Shown here in pieces: positions 6,886 to 15,361 of a stretch of 15,774 nt of DNA. Position 1 is the stretch's first letter. Every line of letters starts with the position of its first letter. The stretch lies in the NCBI GenBank assembly GCA_910585625.1, contig CAJUFQ010000048.1, positions 1-15,774 of the forward strand, in the 5' to 3' direction. This DNA is from an uncultured Lachnospiraceae bacterium. GTDB lineage: Bacteria; Bacillota; Clostridia; Lachnospirales; Lachnospiraceae. The notes beneath the pieces were generated by a model that had not been told where the DNA came from, made no database searches, and saw nothing but the letters and a program-made list of their open reading frames with translations. Both the position numbers and the translations under genes were made by a program.

Positions 6886-6953
6886 ATTATAACATGGATT
6901 ACCTTTTGAAATCCTCACTTATTTCCTGTTTAAATATTAAGATTTTCCTAAGA
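6886..6953 (-). promoter_or_regulatory. vanR promoter and shared response-regulator box
   Basis: On the minus strand an extended -10, TGTTATAAT (hexamer 6891-6886), lies about 40 bases before the vanR GTG, with only a weak -35, as expected for an activated promoter. Upstream is the box TTAAGA-TTTTC-CTAAGA at 6937-6953 (plus-strand reading), 45 bases from the -10. The box also sits 12 bases from the -35 of the divergent iorA promoter, so it could serve either side. Confidence 0.5.
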
Positions 6954-6965
6954 AAAAATATACCA

Positions 6966-7023
6966 TTGCCCTAAACTTCCGAATCACTTATAATCTTAAG
7001 TAACCATTGTTTATTAAAAGGAG
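6966..7023 (+). promoter_or_regulatory. iorA promoter and ribosome binding site
   Basis: TTGCCC (6966-6971), a 17-base spacer and TATAAT (6989-6994) form a near-consensus housekeeping promoter. AGGAG (7019-7023) lies 6 bases before the iorA ATG at 7030. The transcript start would be near 7001, giving a leader of about 30 bases with no room for a riboswitch. Confidence 0.75.
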
Positions 7024-7029
7024 ATTACC

Positions 7030-8826
7030 ATGAGAAAAGAATATGTGATGGGGAATGGCGCAATCGCGCTTGGGGCCCTGGCAGCCGGCGTCAGCCTGGT
7101 TTCCGGCTATCCCGGGACTCCCTCCTCAGAAATACTAGAGACAGTCAGCAAATATAAAAAAGGAGACGTGCATGTGGAATGGTCGGTAAATGAGAAAGCC
7201 GCTATGGAAGTTGCTGCCAGCGCCTCCTATTCCGGTGCCAGAACGCTTGTCACCATGAAACAGGTCGGGCTGAACGTGGCCTCCGACCCTTTGATGTCAC
7301 TGGCATATGTGGGCGTCAAAGGAGGCATGGTGGTTGTATCGGCAGACGATCCCGGGCCGATTTCTTCCCAGACTGAGCAGGACACGCGGATGTTTGCAAG
7401 CTTCTGCCGCATCCCAGTCTTTGACCCCTCCTCGCCGGAAGAAGCGTATGCCATGATTCAGGATGCATTTGACTATTCGGAAAAATACAGCACTCCCGTA
7501 CTTTTCCGCCCTACTACAAGAGTGTGCCATGCATACGCCTCCATAGAAACCGATGAAGCTGCAAAACCCAAACAATACGAAGGTTTTGTGAAAGACTCTA
7601 AGAAATGGGTAATTTTCCCACGTCTTTCTTATCTCAACCATGCGATGATTGAACAGCGCAACCCTAAGATTGGCAGAGACTTCTCCGGCTACACCGGTAA
7701 CACAATGGCCGGCGACGGAAAGAAAGCCATCTTTACCGGGGGTATCAGTTATTCCTATGCAAAAGAATACCTCAAGGATTGCCCAGACGTCAGATTGTGC
7801 AAGATTTCCACGCCATACCCATTCCCAGAACAGTTTGCCCTTACATGCCTGGACGGCGTGGAGGAAGTCCTGTGCTTTGAGGAATTAAGTCCGTTTATTG
7901 AATCGGAATTACTGAAAGTCGCAGGAACTCACAATCTTCCTGTCAAAATTTATGGCAAGATTACCGGGCATATCCCGGCAAGCGGCGAGAACTCCGCTGA
8001 TTCCGCCGCCAAGGCCATAAGCGCATTTTTAGGACGCAATCTTGAACATTCCGGCATGGATTTGCCTGATGCGCCCACACTTCCAGTACGCCCGCCCGTG
8101 CTTTGCGCAGGCTGCCCCCACAGAGCCTCCTTCTACGCCGTCAAAAAAGCCATGGAAGGGAAAAAAAGCTATTTCTGCGGCGATATCGGCTGCTACACGC
8201 TGGGCAATGCCATGCCGCTTGACATGGTAGACACATGCCTGTGCATGGGTGCAGGGATTACGATGGCACAAGGATTCCACTGGACAGACCCGGAAAGCAC
8301 ATGCTTTGCATTTGTCGGCGATTCAACATTTTTTGCTTCTGGCATGACCGGGGTCGTGAACGCAATATACAATGAAGCAGACATGATACTCTGCGTACTG
8401 GATAATTCGACAACCGCCATGACCGGCCATCAGCCGCATCCTGGAACAGGAAGGAACATGATGGGAAATGTCGTGGATAAAATCAGCATTGAAAAAATCC
8501 TGGATGGGATGGGCGTCGGCAAAATCATTACCGTTGACCCCTTGGATTTGGCGGCAAGCATCAAGGCAGTGCAGGAATGCGACTCCTTAAAAGGCGTAAA
8601 AGCCATTATTTTCAAATCCCCATGCATTGCCATCAGCAAACCGGAAACGCAGATGAAAGTTTCCGATAAATGCATCCAGTGCAAGAAATGCATACGTGAG
8701 ATTGGCTGTCCCGCCCTCATAACCAGAGATGGAAGCATCTGCATTGACCAAGGGCTCTGTACAGGCTGCGGGCTATGCAGCCAAATCTGCCCGGTAAACG
8801 CGATTGGAGGTGACAGCAATGAATAA
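7030..8826 (+). CDS. iorA: Indolepyruvate:ferredoxin oxidoreductase, alpha subunit
   Basis: Catalytic, thiamine-diphosphate-dependent subunit that oxidatively decarboxylates aryl-pyruvates (from Trp, Phe, Tyr) with CoA to aryl-acetyl-CoA, CO2 and reduced ferredoxin; the reaction can run backwards. The N-terminal pyrimidine domain shows GYPGTPSSE 26-34 and VEWSVNEKA. The thiamine-diphosphate domain has CAGCP 359-363, CGDIGC 383-388 and VGDSTFF 429-435. The C-terminus has two 4Fe-4S ferredoxin motifs, Cys 548, 551, 554, 560 and Cys 577, 580, 583, 587. At 598 residues it has the usual IorA length. It is first in a three-gene plus-strand operon and overlaps iorB by 8 bases. Its ATG has a good ribosome binding site. 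True substrate range (indole, phenyl, hydroxyphenyl) cannot be read from sequence. Confidence 0.95.
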   Translation: MRKEYVMGNGAIALGALAAGVSLVSGYPGTPSSEILETVSKYKKGDVHVEWSVNEKAAMEVAASASYSGARTLVTMKQVGLNVASDPLMSLAYVGVKGGMVVVSADDPGPISSQTEQDTRMFASFCRIPVFDPSSPEEAYAMIQDAFDYSEKYSTPVLFRPTTRVCHAYASIETDEAAKPKQYEGFVKDSKKWVIFPRLSYLNHAMIEQRNPKIGRDFSGYTGNTMAGDGKKAIFTGGISYSYAKEYLKDCPDVRLCKISTPYPFPEQFALTCLDGVEEVLCFEELSPFIESELLKVAGTHNLPVKIYGKITGHIPASGENSADSAAKAISAFLGRNLEHSGMDLPDAPTLPVRPPVLCAGCPHRASFYAVKKAMEGKKSYFCGDIGCYTLGNAMPLDMVDTCLCMGAGITMAQGFHWTDPESTCFAFVGDSTFFASGMTGVVNAIYNEADMILCVLDNSTTAMTGHQPHPGTGRNMMGNVVDKISIEKILDGMGVGKIITVDPLDLAASIKAVQECDSLKGVKAIIFKSPCIAISKPETQMKVSDKCIQCKKCIREIGCPALITRDGSICIDQGLCTGCGLCSQICPVNAIGGDSNE

Positions 8827-9415
8827 AGACATATTAGTGTGCGGCGTAGGCGGGCAGGGAACTGTCCTTGCCTCCAAACTGATTGCCTCTGCCGCCATGA
8901 ACCTTGGGTACACCGTCCACTCAGCTGAAACTATCGGCATGGCACAGCGTGGCGGCTGCGTGACAAGTCATATCCGCATTGGCGCAAAGGCTTACTCCCC
9001 GCTGATTCCTCATGGCAGCGCGGACATTATCCTGGCCTTTGAGCCTGCGGAAGCAGTCCGAAACCTAGCCTATCTCAAAAAAGGCGGCCTCGTCATTGTG
9101 AACAACGTCCCGGTGAAACCAGTAACAGAATCCTTAAATGATACCGGCTACGATGGCCAAGACATGCTTACATACCTTCAGTCAAAATGTGAATGCATCA
9201 TTGTCGACGCTAAGAAGCTCTGCGCTGATTTCGGCAGCACGCGCTATTTTAACGTCGCCATTCTCGGCGTTGCCGCAGGAAGCGGAAGGCTGGGCCTGGA
9301 TGTACAGACAATCCTGGCAGAAATTGAAACCCGCGTGCCTGCGAAATTCGCAGAAACGAATAAAGCTGCTTTTACAGCAGGGGTCGAATACTCTGCTGCA
9401 GACCACAGACAGTAG
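8819..9415 (+). CDS. iorB: Indolepyruvate:ferredoxin oxidoreductase, beta subunit
   Basis: Gamma-type subunit of the 2-oxoacid:acceptor oxidoreductase family, partner of IorA in a cytoplasmic complex. The N-terminus GVGGQGTVLASKL (9-21) is the glycine-rich signature of the family, followed by ETIGMAQRGG, both strongly conserved in IorB. It is 198 residues long, the normal size. The reading frame is open from a TTG at 8804, but GGAGG at 8806-8810 sits 8 bases before the ATG at 8819, which fixes the start inside the end of iorA (ATGAATAA overlap). It carries no iron-sulphur motif, as expected; those are in IorA. Confidence 0.94.
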   Translation: MNKDILVCGVGGQGTVLASKLIASAAMNLGYTVHSAETIGMAQRGGCVTSHIRIGAKAYSPLIPHGSADIILAFEPAEAVRNLAYLKKGGLVIVNNVPVKPVTESLNDTGYDGQDMLTYLQSKCECIIVDAKKLCADFGSTRYFNVAILGVAAGSGRLGLDVQTILAEIETRVPAKFAETNKAAFTAGVEYSAADHRQ

Positions 9416-9434
9416 GAAAGGACTGATTAATATT

Positions 9435-10682
9435 ATGAAACTAAACAGCACACAGCTGAGCCAGGCAGACGCCCAGCTCAAACGACTGGTCAGAACAGAC
9501 AGTTATTATGGAAAAATCTACCGCGAACTAGGCATCGAGGGCGTCAGCAGCCAGGAAGATTTCGAACGCCTGCCGTTTTCCAGTAAAGACGACCTGAGAA
9601 ACGCCTATCCGCTTGGCATCCAGGCAGTCCCAGACGAGAAAGTAATACGCATCCATTCCTCCTCCGGGACGACCGGAAAACCAGTCATCATCCCTTACAC
9701 AGCTAAGGATGTCGACGACTGGGCGATTATGTTCGCAAGATGTTACGAGACGGCCGGCATCACCAACGCAGACCGCATACAGATAACGCCCGGATATGGC
9801 CTGTGGACAGCCGGAATCGGATTCCAGGCAGGCTGCGAGAAACTGGGGGCTATGTGCATCCCCATGGGGCCAGGCAACACAGAGAAACAGCTGCAGATGA
9901 TGATGGATCTCAAGACGACAGTCATCACCGCCACCTCTTCGTATGCCCTCCTGCTCTCAGAAGAGATAAATAAACGCGGCATCAAAGACAATATCTGCCT
10001 GAAAAAGGGCGTTTTCGGATCTGAACGGTGGAGCGAAAAAATGCGTAACACCATCAAAGAGAATCTCGGCATTGAACTTTACGATATTTATGGGCTGACT
10101 GAGATTTATGGGCCAGGTATCGGCATTAATTGCGAACATGAAACGGGTATGCATTACTGGGATGATTACATTTATATAGAAATTATCGACCCTAAGACTG
10201 GAAAACCTGTGCCGGATGGCGAGGAAGGAGAGGTTGTAATCACCACCCTGGTAAAAGAGGGCGCGCCTCTCCTGCGTTTCCGCACCCACGATATCTCGCG
10301 GATTATCCCAGGCAAATGCCCCTGCGGCAGAAATTATCCGCGGCTTGACATCATCAAAGGACGCAGCGATGATATGTTCAAAGTTCACGGCGTCAATATG
10401 TTCCCCAGCCAGATTGAGGATCTGCTGCAATTTGTAGATGGGACGTCCAGTGAATATAACGTCACTATCGCGCACGATGACTCCAAAAACAAAGATATCA
10501 TGATTGTGACCGTGGAAGTAGAAGGCCGGGTGGACTTTGAAGAGGCCGCTGGCAAAATCCGTAATTTATTTAAATCACGGATTGGCGTCACGCCCAAGAT
10601 TACGGTTGTCCCCGTCGGAACGCTTCCTAGAAGTGAGAAAAAGACAAAACGTGTGACGGACTACCGATTCGAAAACCAGTAG
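9435..10682 (+). CDS. paaK: Phenylacetate/arylacetate-CoA ligase (PaaK family)
   Basis: Adenylate-forming ligase: aryl acid + ATP + CoA gives aryl-CoA + AMP + diphosphate. Motifs in 415 residues: SSSGTTGKP (75-83, phosphate loop), YGLTEIYGPG (219-228), RTHD with D286, KGRSDDMF (308-315) and the C-terminal LPRSEKKTKRV with probable catalytic K403. C233, H235, C295 and C297 could form a structural metal site, by inference. The frame is open upstream to 9138 inside iorB, but the ATG at 9435, 19 bases after the iorB stop and preceded by AGGAAAGGA, gives the normal PaaK length. Close linkage to iorAB suggests an arylacetate such as phenylacetate or indoleacetate as substrate. The family also contains archaeal-type and polyketide-related ligases, so the exact acid is open. 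Confidence 0.88.
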   Translation: MKLNSTQLSQADAQLKRLVRTDSYYGKIYRELGIEGVSSQEDFERLPFSSKDDLRNAYPLGIQAVPDEKVIRIHSSSGTTGKPVIIPYTAKDVDDWAIMFARCYETAGITNADRIQITPGYGLWTAGIGFQAGCEKLGAMCIPMGPGNTEKQLQMMMDLKTTVITATSSYALLLSEEINKRGIKDNICLKKGVFGSERWSEKMRNTIKENLGIELYDIYGLTEIYGPGIGINCEHETGMHYWDDYIYIEIIDPKTGKPVPDGEEGEVVITTLVKEGAPLLRFRTHDISRIIPGKCPCGRNYPRLDIIKGRSDDMFKVHGVNMFPSQIEDLLQFVDGTSSEYNVTIAHDDSKNKDIMIVTVEVEGRVDFEEAAGKIRNLFKSRIGVTPKITVVPVGTLPRSEKKTKRVTDYRFENQ

Positions 10683-10710
10683 TATGAAGTTCATGATTGT
10701 TCTTTAAAGC

Positions 10711-11784
10711 TTAATCCAATTTTTTCAGGGCGTCTTTCATCTGAGGCGCCCTTCTTTCATAAATAGCGATGACCTTTGCAATCTCCTCCAGCTCGACACG
10801 CTCTTTTTCCGCAGCATAAAGGGCAAGGAAAAGCCATACCATGTTTGCCTTCACCATGCCGAAAACCAGGTGCTTGCGGAAGCTGTAATCTTCATAGATA
10901 TCCAGGAAATTCGTCAGCAGATAATACTCGTAATACCTGTTAAGGATTGTCCCCAGGTTGGGGATTTTCCGCTGAATGTCCCGGCGCATGGCAAGCAGTT
11001 TTTGGTCTGCAGCCTGAGGATTAATCCTGCACAGGACACCGAATCCCCTAACGTATTTCCTACACAGCTTATAGAGCTGATGGTTCACTGTCCTCAGGTT
11101 CGGATGGTAAAACCCACCATAAAATAACTTATTCACGGCCTTGGCGTCCACCGTATAGCGCCTATCCGATTTATAGTCAAGCGGATTTGGCAACGCGCTT
11201 CCACCTAAGCAGGCATTTTGCGCATCCTGCCCATAATCTAAAATAGCCATGCTGTCAAAATCCATACCTTTCCGAAGCATCCCGGCCAGGCTATCTCTTG
11301 ACCTGACCAGATACTTGAGGAATATTTCATCATCATTCGTGGTATTAGGTTCATAACTGACCTTTGCCTCTGCCATGACGTAACCAAAAGGCTTCCCGCT
11401 CTTTGTATGCTCCAGGAACAGCCTTGCCGCCTCAGGACAGGCAAGATAAAGCGTTTCTTCACAGAAAGAGCCGAGATTGTACAGCTGTCTTGGGAACTGT
11501 ACGCAGACAGCCGGCATATATTCTGCCCCATGCTTTTTCTGTATCTCACAGAGGCGGTCGCCGCCCCAGAAGGGGCATCTGCCCAAGGGGCTGCGAAAAG
11601 CGGCAGATTCCTCGCTCCGCCTGGTATAGTACCTGAGCTTGGCCCCAAAAATCCCCTTTTCTTTCAGGTATTTCATATAGACGCTGTAATCGAGGGGAAT
11701 CTTCCAGCCCTGGCAGCAGTTCGCCGGGCAGGAAGCCCCTATGCATTGGAAATCGTCAAAAAAGCAAATCCGCCTGACCTGCAT
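10711..11784 (-). CDS. FliB-family cysteine-rich protein (flagellin lysine-N-methylase-like)
   Basis: Resembles the FliB/YkgJ-type group with a CX4CX3CC motif near the N-terminus (C14, C19, C23, C24 in FQCIGASCPANCCQGW, numbered from the ATG at 11784). More cysteines follow in CPFWGGDRLC, AVCVQFP and ACPEAARL, suggesting metal or iron-sulphur binding. The founding member methylates flagellin lysines, but many relatives occur in non-flagellated Clostridia, and no flagellar gene is seen here, so function is unknown. It is the last gene of the purine operon. The frame opens at 11847 inside purD; candidate ATGs are 11847, 11826, 11805 (ATGAGGCATAA overlap with the purD stop) and 11784. I chose 11784 because it precedes the conserved core directly and clears purD by 10 bases; 11805 is nearly as likely. 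Confidence 0.72.
   Translation of the reverse strand: MQVRRICFFDDFQCIGASCPANCCQGWKIPLDYSVYMKYLKEKGIFGAKLRYYTRRSEESAAFRSPLGRCPFWGGDRLCEIQKKHGAEYMPAVCVQFPRQLYNLGSFCEETLYLACPEAARLFLEHTKSGKPFGYVMAEAKVSYEPNTTNDDEIFLKYLVRSRDSLAGMLRKGMDFDSMAILDYGQDAQNACLGGSALPNPLDYKSDRRYTVDAKAVNKLFYGGFYHPNLRTVNHQLYKLCRKYVRGFGVLCRINPQAADQKLLAMRRDIQRKIPNLGTILNRYYEYYLLTNFLDIYEDYSFRKHLVFGMVKANMVWLFLALYAAEKERVELEEIAKVIAIYERRAPQMKDALKKLD
10728..10757 (+). terminator. Possible terminator of the ior-paaK operon
   Basis: GGGCGTCTT (10728-10736) pairs with GAGGCGCCC (10743-10751) with two G-T pairs and a 6-base loop, followed by TTCTTT. It lies 46 bases after the paaK stop, inside the 3' end of the convergent gene. The T tract is weak. 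No hairpin for the opposite strand is evident in the 28 bases between the genes. Confidence 0.45.
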
Positions 11785-11794
11785 CGTACTGTTT

Positions 11795-13066
11795 TTATGC
11801 CTCATCAATCGCTTTTCCAATATCATGCCGCATATACTTATTTGCAAATTCTATCCATTCTGTGGCCTTATATGCATTAGCGCGCGCTTCTTTCAGGTCA
11901 TTGCCTTTGGCTGTGATACCCAGGACACGCCCGCCGTTCGTGACAATTTTCCCATCCTTCAAAGCTGTGCCGGCATGGAAACAGTAATAGCCATCCTGCA
12001 CGTCAAATTTCTCCATGCCCTGGATTTCAAATCCTTTCCCATAGGACACCGGATAACCATCTGACGCCAGCACGACGCAGACGGCTGCATTATCTTCAAA
12101 CTGCAAGTCTACTTCATCCAAGGTTCCTGCCACGCAGGCCTCCATCACTTCCATCATGTCATTTTTCATACGCGGCAATACTACCTGGGCTTCCGGGTCG
12201 CCAAAACGTGCATTGTATTCGAGTACCTTCGGCCCTTCCTCCGTCAGCATCAGACCGAAGAAAATAATGCCCACAAAAGGACGCCCTTCCGCCGCCATGG
12301 CATCCACAGTTGCCTGATAGATATATTTCTTGCAGAATTCATCCACCTCGGCAGTATAAAACGGGCTTGGGGAAAAGGTGCCCATTCCTCCGGTATTCAG
12401 TCCCTGATCCCCATCCTTGGCACGCTTATGATCCTGCGCCGAGGACATGATTCTAATGGTCTTTCCATCAACGAAAGACAGTACCGATACCTCGCGTCCC
12501 GTCATGAACTCTTCCACTACCATATGGTTCCCGGCTGAGCCAAATTTCTTATCCTCCATTATTTCCTTGACCCCAGCTTTGGCCTCCTCCAATGTCTTGC
12601 AGATCAGTACGCCTTTGCCCAATGCAAGGCCGTCTGCTTTCAGAACAATGGGCATTTTGGCATTCTCAAGATATGCAAGAGCTGCCTGCGGATCGTCAAA
12701 TGTCTCATAGGCTGCAGTTGGGATATTGTACTTCTTCATCAGATCTTTAGAAAATGCTTTGCTCCCTTCCAGGATTGCCGCATTTTTCCTGGGTCCAAAT
12801 ACTTTAAGCCCTTCCGCCTCAAACGCATCCACGATACCGCCCACCAGCGGGTCATCCATGCCAATAATCGTAAAATCAATTTCCTCTTCCTTAGCAAAAG
12901 ACACCAGCTTGTCAAACTCCATCGCGCCGATAGGCACACATTCCGCAATCTGTCCAATTCCCGCGTTTCCCGGCGCGCAGTATATTTTCTTTACCTTAGG
13001 GCTCTTTGCTGCGCTCATGGCAATCGCATGCTCGCGCCCGCCGCTTCCTACAATCAATACTTTCAT
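11795..13066 (-). CDS. purD: Phosphoribosylamine-glycine ligase (GAR synthetase)
   Basis: Joins phosphoribosylamine and glycine using ATP to form GAR, the second step of purine synthesis. The N-terminus MKVLIVGSGGREHAIA is the PurD signature. The ATP-grasp blocks VVEEFMTGREVS, DQGLNTGGMG and LEYNARFGDPE are all present, and the length is the usual 423 residues. The frame is open upstream to 13156 inside purN, but the ATG at 13066 has AAGGAG 8 bases upstream and matches family starts. It begins 2 bases after the purN stop, so translation is probably coupled. Confidence 0.96.
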   Translation of the reverse strand: MKVLIVGSGGREHAIAMSAAKSPKVKKIYCAPGNAGIGQIAECVPIGAMEFDKLVSFAKEEEIDFTIIGMDDPLVGGIVDAFEAEGLKVFGPRKNAAILEGSKAFSKDLMKKYNIPTAAYETFDDPQAALAYLENAKMPIVLKADGLALGKGVLICKTLEEAKAGVKEIMEDKKFGSAGNHMVVEEFMTGREVSVLSFVDGKTIRIMSSAQDHKRAKDGDQGLNTGGMGTFSPSPFYTAEVDEFCKKYIYQATVDAMAAEGRPFVGIIFFGLMLTEEGPKVLEYNARFGDPEAQVVLPRMKNDMMEVMEACVAGTLDEVDLQFEDNAAVCVVLASDGYPVSYGKGFEIQGMEKFDVQDGYYCFHAGTALKDGKIVTNGGRVLGITAKGNDLKEARANAYKATEWIEFANKYMRHDIGKAIDEA

Positions 13067-13068
13067 GT

Positions 13069-13698
13069 CTAAGTCTCCTTTATGATAACCTTGCCATTTT
13101 CTACTGTCACTTTGCCGTTGGCAATCATGTCTATCGCCTGAGGCAGGATTTTCCACTCCGCTTGCTCCATGACGCGCTGCTGCAGGATCTTCGGCGTATC
13201 GCCTGGCGCAACCGCCACTGGATGTTGGAGGATAATCGGGCCGGTATCCGTGCCCTCATCCACGAAATGCACGGTCGCTCCCGTCACCTTAACGCCGCGG
13301 GCCAATGCCCCCTCATGGACTTTCAGCCCATAATAACCCGTCCCGCAAAAAGAGGGAATCAGGGACGGATGGATATTGATAATGCGGTTGCGGTATTTCT
13401 GAATCATGATTTCCGGTATCACTACCAGAAAGCCTGCCAGCACAACTAAATCTGGCTGATAACTGTTTACCTTCTGCAGGAAAGCTTCATTAAAGCTCTC
13501 ACGATCCTCAAATTGCTTCGGCGAAATGCAGGCTCCTGGAATGCCATGTCTCTCTGCCCTCTGCAAGGCATATGCGTTGGGATTGTTGCTGATTACCGCA
13601 GCAACCTCTGCATGAGTGATTGTCCCGTTATCTATGGAATCCAGAATCGCCTGCAGATTAGTCCCTCCGCCTGACACACAGACAACAATCCTTAACAT
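13069..13698 (-). CDS. purN: Phosphoribosylglycinamide formyltransferase (GART)
   Basis: Transfers a formyl group from 10-formyl-tetrahydrofolate to GAR, producing FGAR, directly after PurD. Catalytic residues are visible: N108 and H110 in NIHPSLIPSF, and D151 in DEGTDTGPI. The start MLRIVVCVSGGGTNLQAI is typical. At 209 residues it is full length. It overlaps the end of purM by 7 bases (ATGTTAA), so the ATG at 13698 is well supported by gene packing. Confidence 0.96.
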   Translation of the reverse strand: MLRIVVCVSGGGTNLQAILDSIDNGTITHAEVAAVISNNPNAYALQRAERHGIPGACISPKQFEDRESFNEAFLQKVNSYQPDLVVLAGFLVVIPEIMIQKYRNRIINIHPSLIPSFCGTGYYGLKVHEGALARGVKVTGATVHFVDEGTDTGPIILQHPVAVAPGDTPKILQQRVMEQAEWKILPQAIDMIANGKVTVENGKVIIKET

Positions 13699-14717
13699 AA
13701 TGTTACTCCTTTTTCCTTCTCTTCCACCTTGCCAATCACGTAAGCAGTCTCACCGGCAGAATGAATGGCTTCCATCGTTTTCCCAGCATCTGACGGATCT
13801 ACGGCCAGTACCATGCCAATACCCATGTTATAAGTATTGTACATCATTTTCTCCTCTACGCGGCCTTCCCTCGCCATCATCTTAAAGATTGCCGGAACTT
13901 CATAGCTGTCCTTTTGTATCACAGCATGTTTTCCTTCCGGCAGCATCCGCGGCACGTTTTCATAAAATCCGCCCCCCGTGATATGGCAGCACGCCTTAAT
14001 CCTCACGCCAGCCTCTTTTATAGAACGCAATGCTTTCACATAAATCTTAGTAGGCGTGAGCAACGCCTCACCCAGAGTCTTGCCCAGCTCCTCATGGTAA
14101 GTATTTAACGTTTCTCTATCCATCTTAAAGATTTTGCGTATCAGAGAAAATCCATTAGAATGTACACCGGAACTTGCAATGCCAATCAAGACATCATCTG
14201 CTTCCAGGTCTGCCCCGGTTATGATGTCCTTCTTATCAACCACCCCAACAGCAAATCCAGCCAGGTCATACTCGTCTTCCGGATAAAATCCGGGCATTTC
14301 CGCCGTTTCGCCGCCAATCAATGCCGCATTGCTCTGTATGCATCCATTGGCCACGCCGCTGACAATCTCAGCAATCTTTTCTGGATAATTCTTTCCGCAG
14401 GCAATATAATCCAGGAAAAATAATGGCTCTCCGCCTGCACAAGCGATATCATTGACACACATTGCCACGCAGTCAATTCCAATCGTATCATGTTTATCCA
14501 ACAAGAACGCCAGCTTTAACTTAGTCCCCACTCCATCCGTGCCGGACACCAGCGTAGGTTCCTCCATATCCTTAAATTTTTCCATGGAAAACGCACCGGA
14601 AAATCCGCCTAAATTCGTCAAAACTTCTGGACGCATGGTCTGCTGTACATGTTTTTTCATAAGCTCTACAGACTTATAACCAGCCTCAATATCGACACCC
14701 GCATTTTTGTAATCCAT
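13692..14717 (-). CDS. purM: Phosphoribosylformylglycinamidine cyclo-ligase (AIR synthetase)
   Basis: Closes the imidazole ring of FGAM with ATP to give AIR, the substrate of the PurE branch encoded just upstream. Motifs in 341 residues: GVDIEAGY near the start, SGTDGVGTKLKLA, MCVNDIACAGGEP and GGETAEMPGFY, all diagnostic of PurM. The start ATG at 14717 has a full AGGAGG 7 bases upstream. The 66-base gap after purE contains a TATAAT-like hexamer on the minus strand but no matching -35, so I call no internal promoter. Confidence 0.96.
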   Translation of the reverse strand: MDYKNAGVDIEAGYKSVELMKKHVQQTMRPEVLTNLGGFSGAFSMEKFKDMEEPTLVSGTDGVGTKLKLAFLLDKHDTIGIDCVAMCVNDIACAGGEPLFFLDYIACGKNYPEKIAEIVSGVANGCIQSNAALIGGETAEMPGFYPEDEYDLAGFAVGVVDKKDIITGADLEADDVLIGIASSGVHSNGFSLIRKIFKMDRETLNTYHEELGKTLGEALLTPTKIYVKALRSIKEAGVRIKACCHITGGGFYENVPRMLPEGKHAVIQKDSYEVPAIFKMMAREGRVEEKMMYNTYNMGIGMVLAVDPSDAGKTMEAIHSAGETAYVIGKVEEKEKGVTLC

Positions 14718-14783
14718 TATTTTTCCTCCTATTATTTAAAAATCAATCTTATATTTCTGCAGCGCATTATAAAATCCTTGATT

Positions 14784-15284
14784 CTAATAATTTTTATATC
14801 CAACTTCCTGCAGACGGGCGTCCTTGGCCTCTACCTGCCCTTTCAATTTTTCAGAATAATCCTTCAGCCTTGAAAGCAGCTCCTCATCAGAAGTCGCAAG
14901 AATTTTTGCCGCAAGAAGCCCCGCATTGGCCCCGCCATTAATTGCGACCGTTGCAACCGGTATGCCTGACGGCATCTGGACGATGGAATATAACGAATCC
15001 CTTCCGCCCAAAGACGAGGTATGCATTGGAATCCCAATCACTGGCATTGGAAAAATTGCTGCACACATACCTGGCAGATGCGCCGCCATGCCAGCACCCG
15101 CTATGATTACCTTAAAACCTTTCTCCTCCGCAGACTTCGCATACTCAAAAAATACATCCGGTTCCCTGTGCGCAGATATAATAGCCATCTCATATGAAAC
15201 GCCAAGCTCCTCCAAAATATCCGCTGCCTTTGCCATGATTGGCATGTCTGAATCACTGCCCATAACAATTCCTACTTTTGCCAT
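14784..15284 (-). CDS. purE: N5-carboxyaminoimidazole ribonucleotide mutase
   Basis: Converts N5-CAIR to CAIR in purine synthesis. GIVMGSDSDMP (5-15), SAHREPD (37-43), GAGMAAHLPG (63-72) and DSLYSIVQMPSG place it in class I (bacterial mutase), which needs PurK as partner; no purK is in this window. The length is 166 residues from the ATG at 15284, which AAGGAGAG precedes by 6 bases; an open upstream codon at 15305 lies in the leader and is unlikely to be used. It is first of purE-purM-purN-purD plus the FliB-like gene. purC, purF, purH and purL are absent here and must be elsewhere. Confidence 0.96.
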   Translation of the reverse strand: MAKVGIVMGSDSDMPIMAKAADILEELGVSYEMAIISAHREPDVFFEYAKSAEEKGFKVIIAGAGMAAHLPGMCAAIFPMPVIGIPMHTSSLGGRDSLYSIVQMPSGIPVATVAINGGANAGLLAAKILATSDEELLSRLKDYSEKLKGQVEAKDARLQEVGYKNY

Positions 15285-15361
15285 AACCAACTCTCCTTTT
15301 CCCACGTTATTTTGATATCACCAGATATCTCCGCGATTCTTGCCAAAGTCTTTGCACATAC

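Noticed and set aside
9138..9434. N-terminal extension of PaaK inside iorB
   Set aside because: The frame is open, but the extra 99 residues overlap iorB and do not resemble PaaK; the ATG at 9435 gives normal length.
14718..14783. Internal promoter before purM
   Set aside because: A TATAAT hexamer is present on the minus strand but no acceptable -35 lies at 16-18 bases, and the gap is short; co-transcription from purE is simpler.
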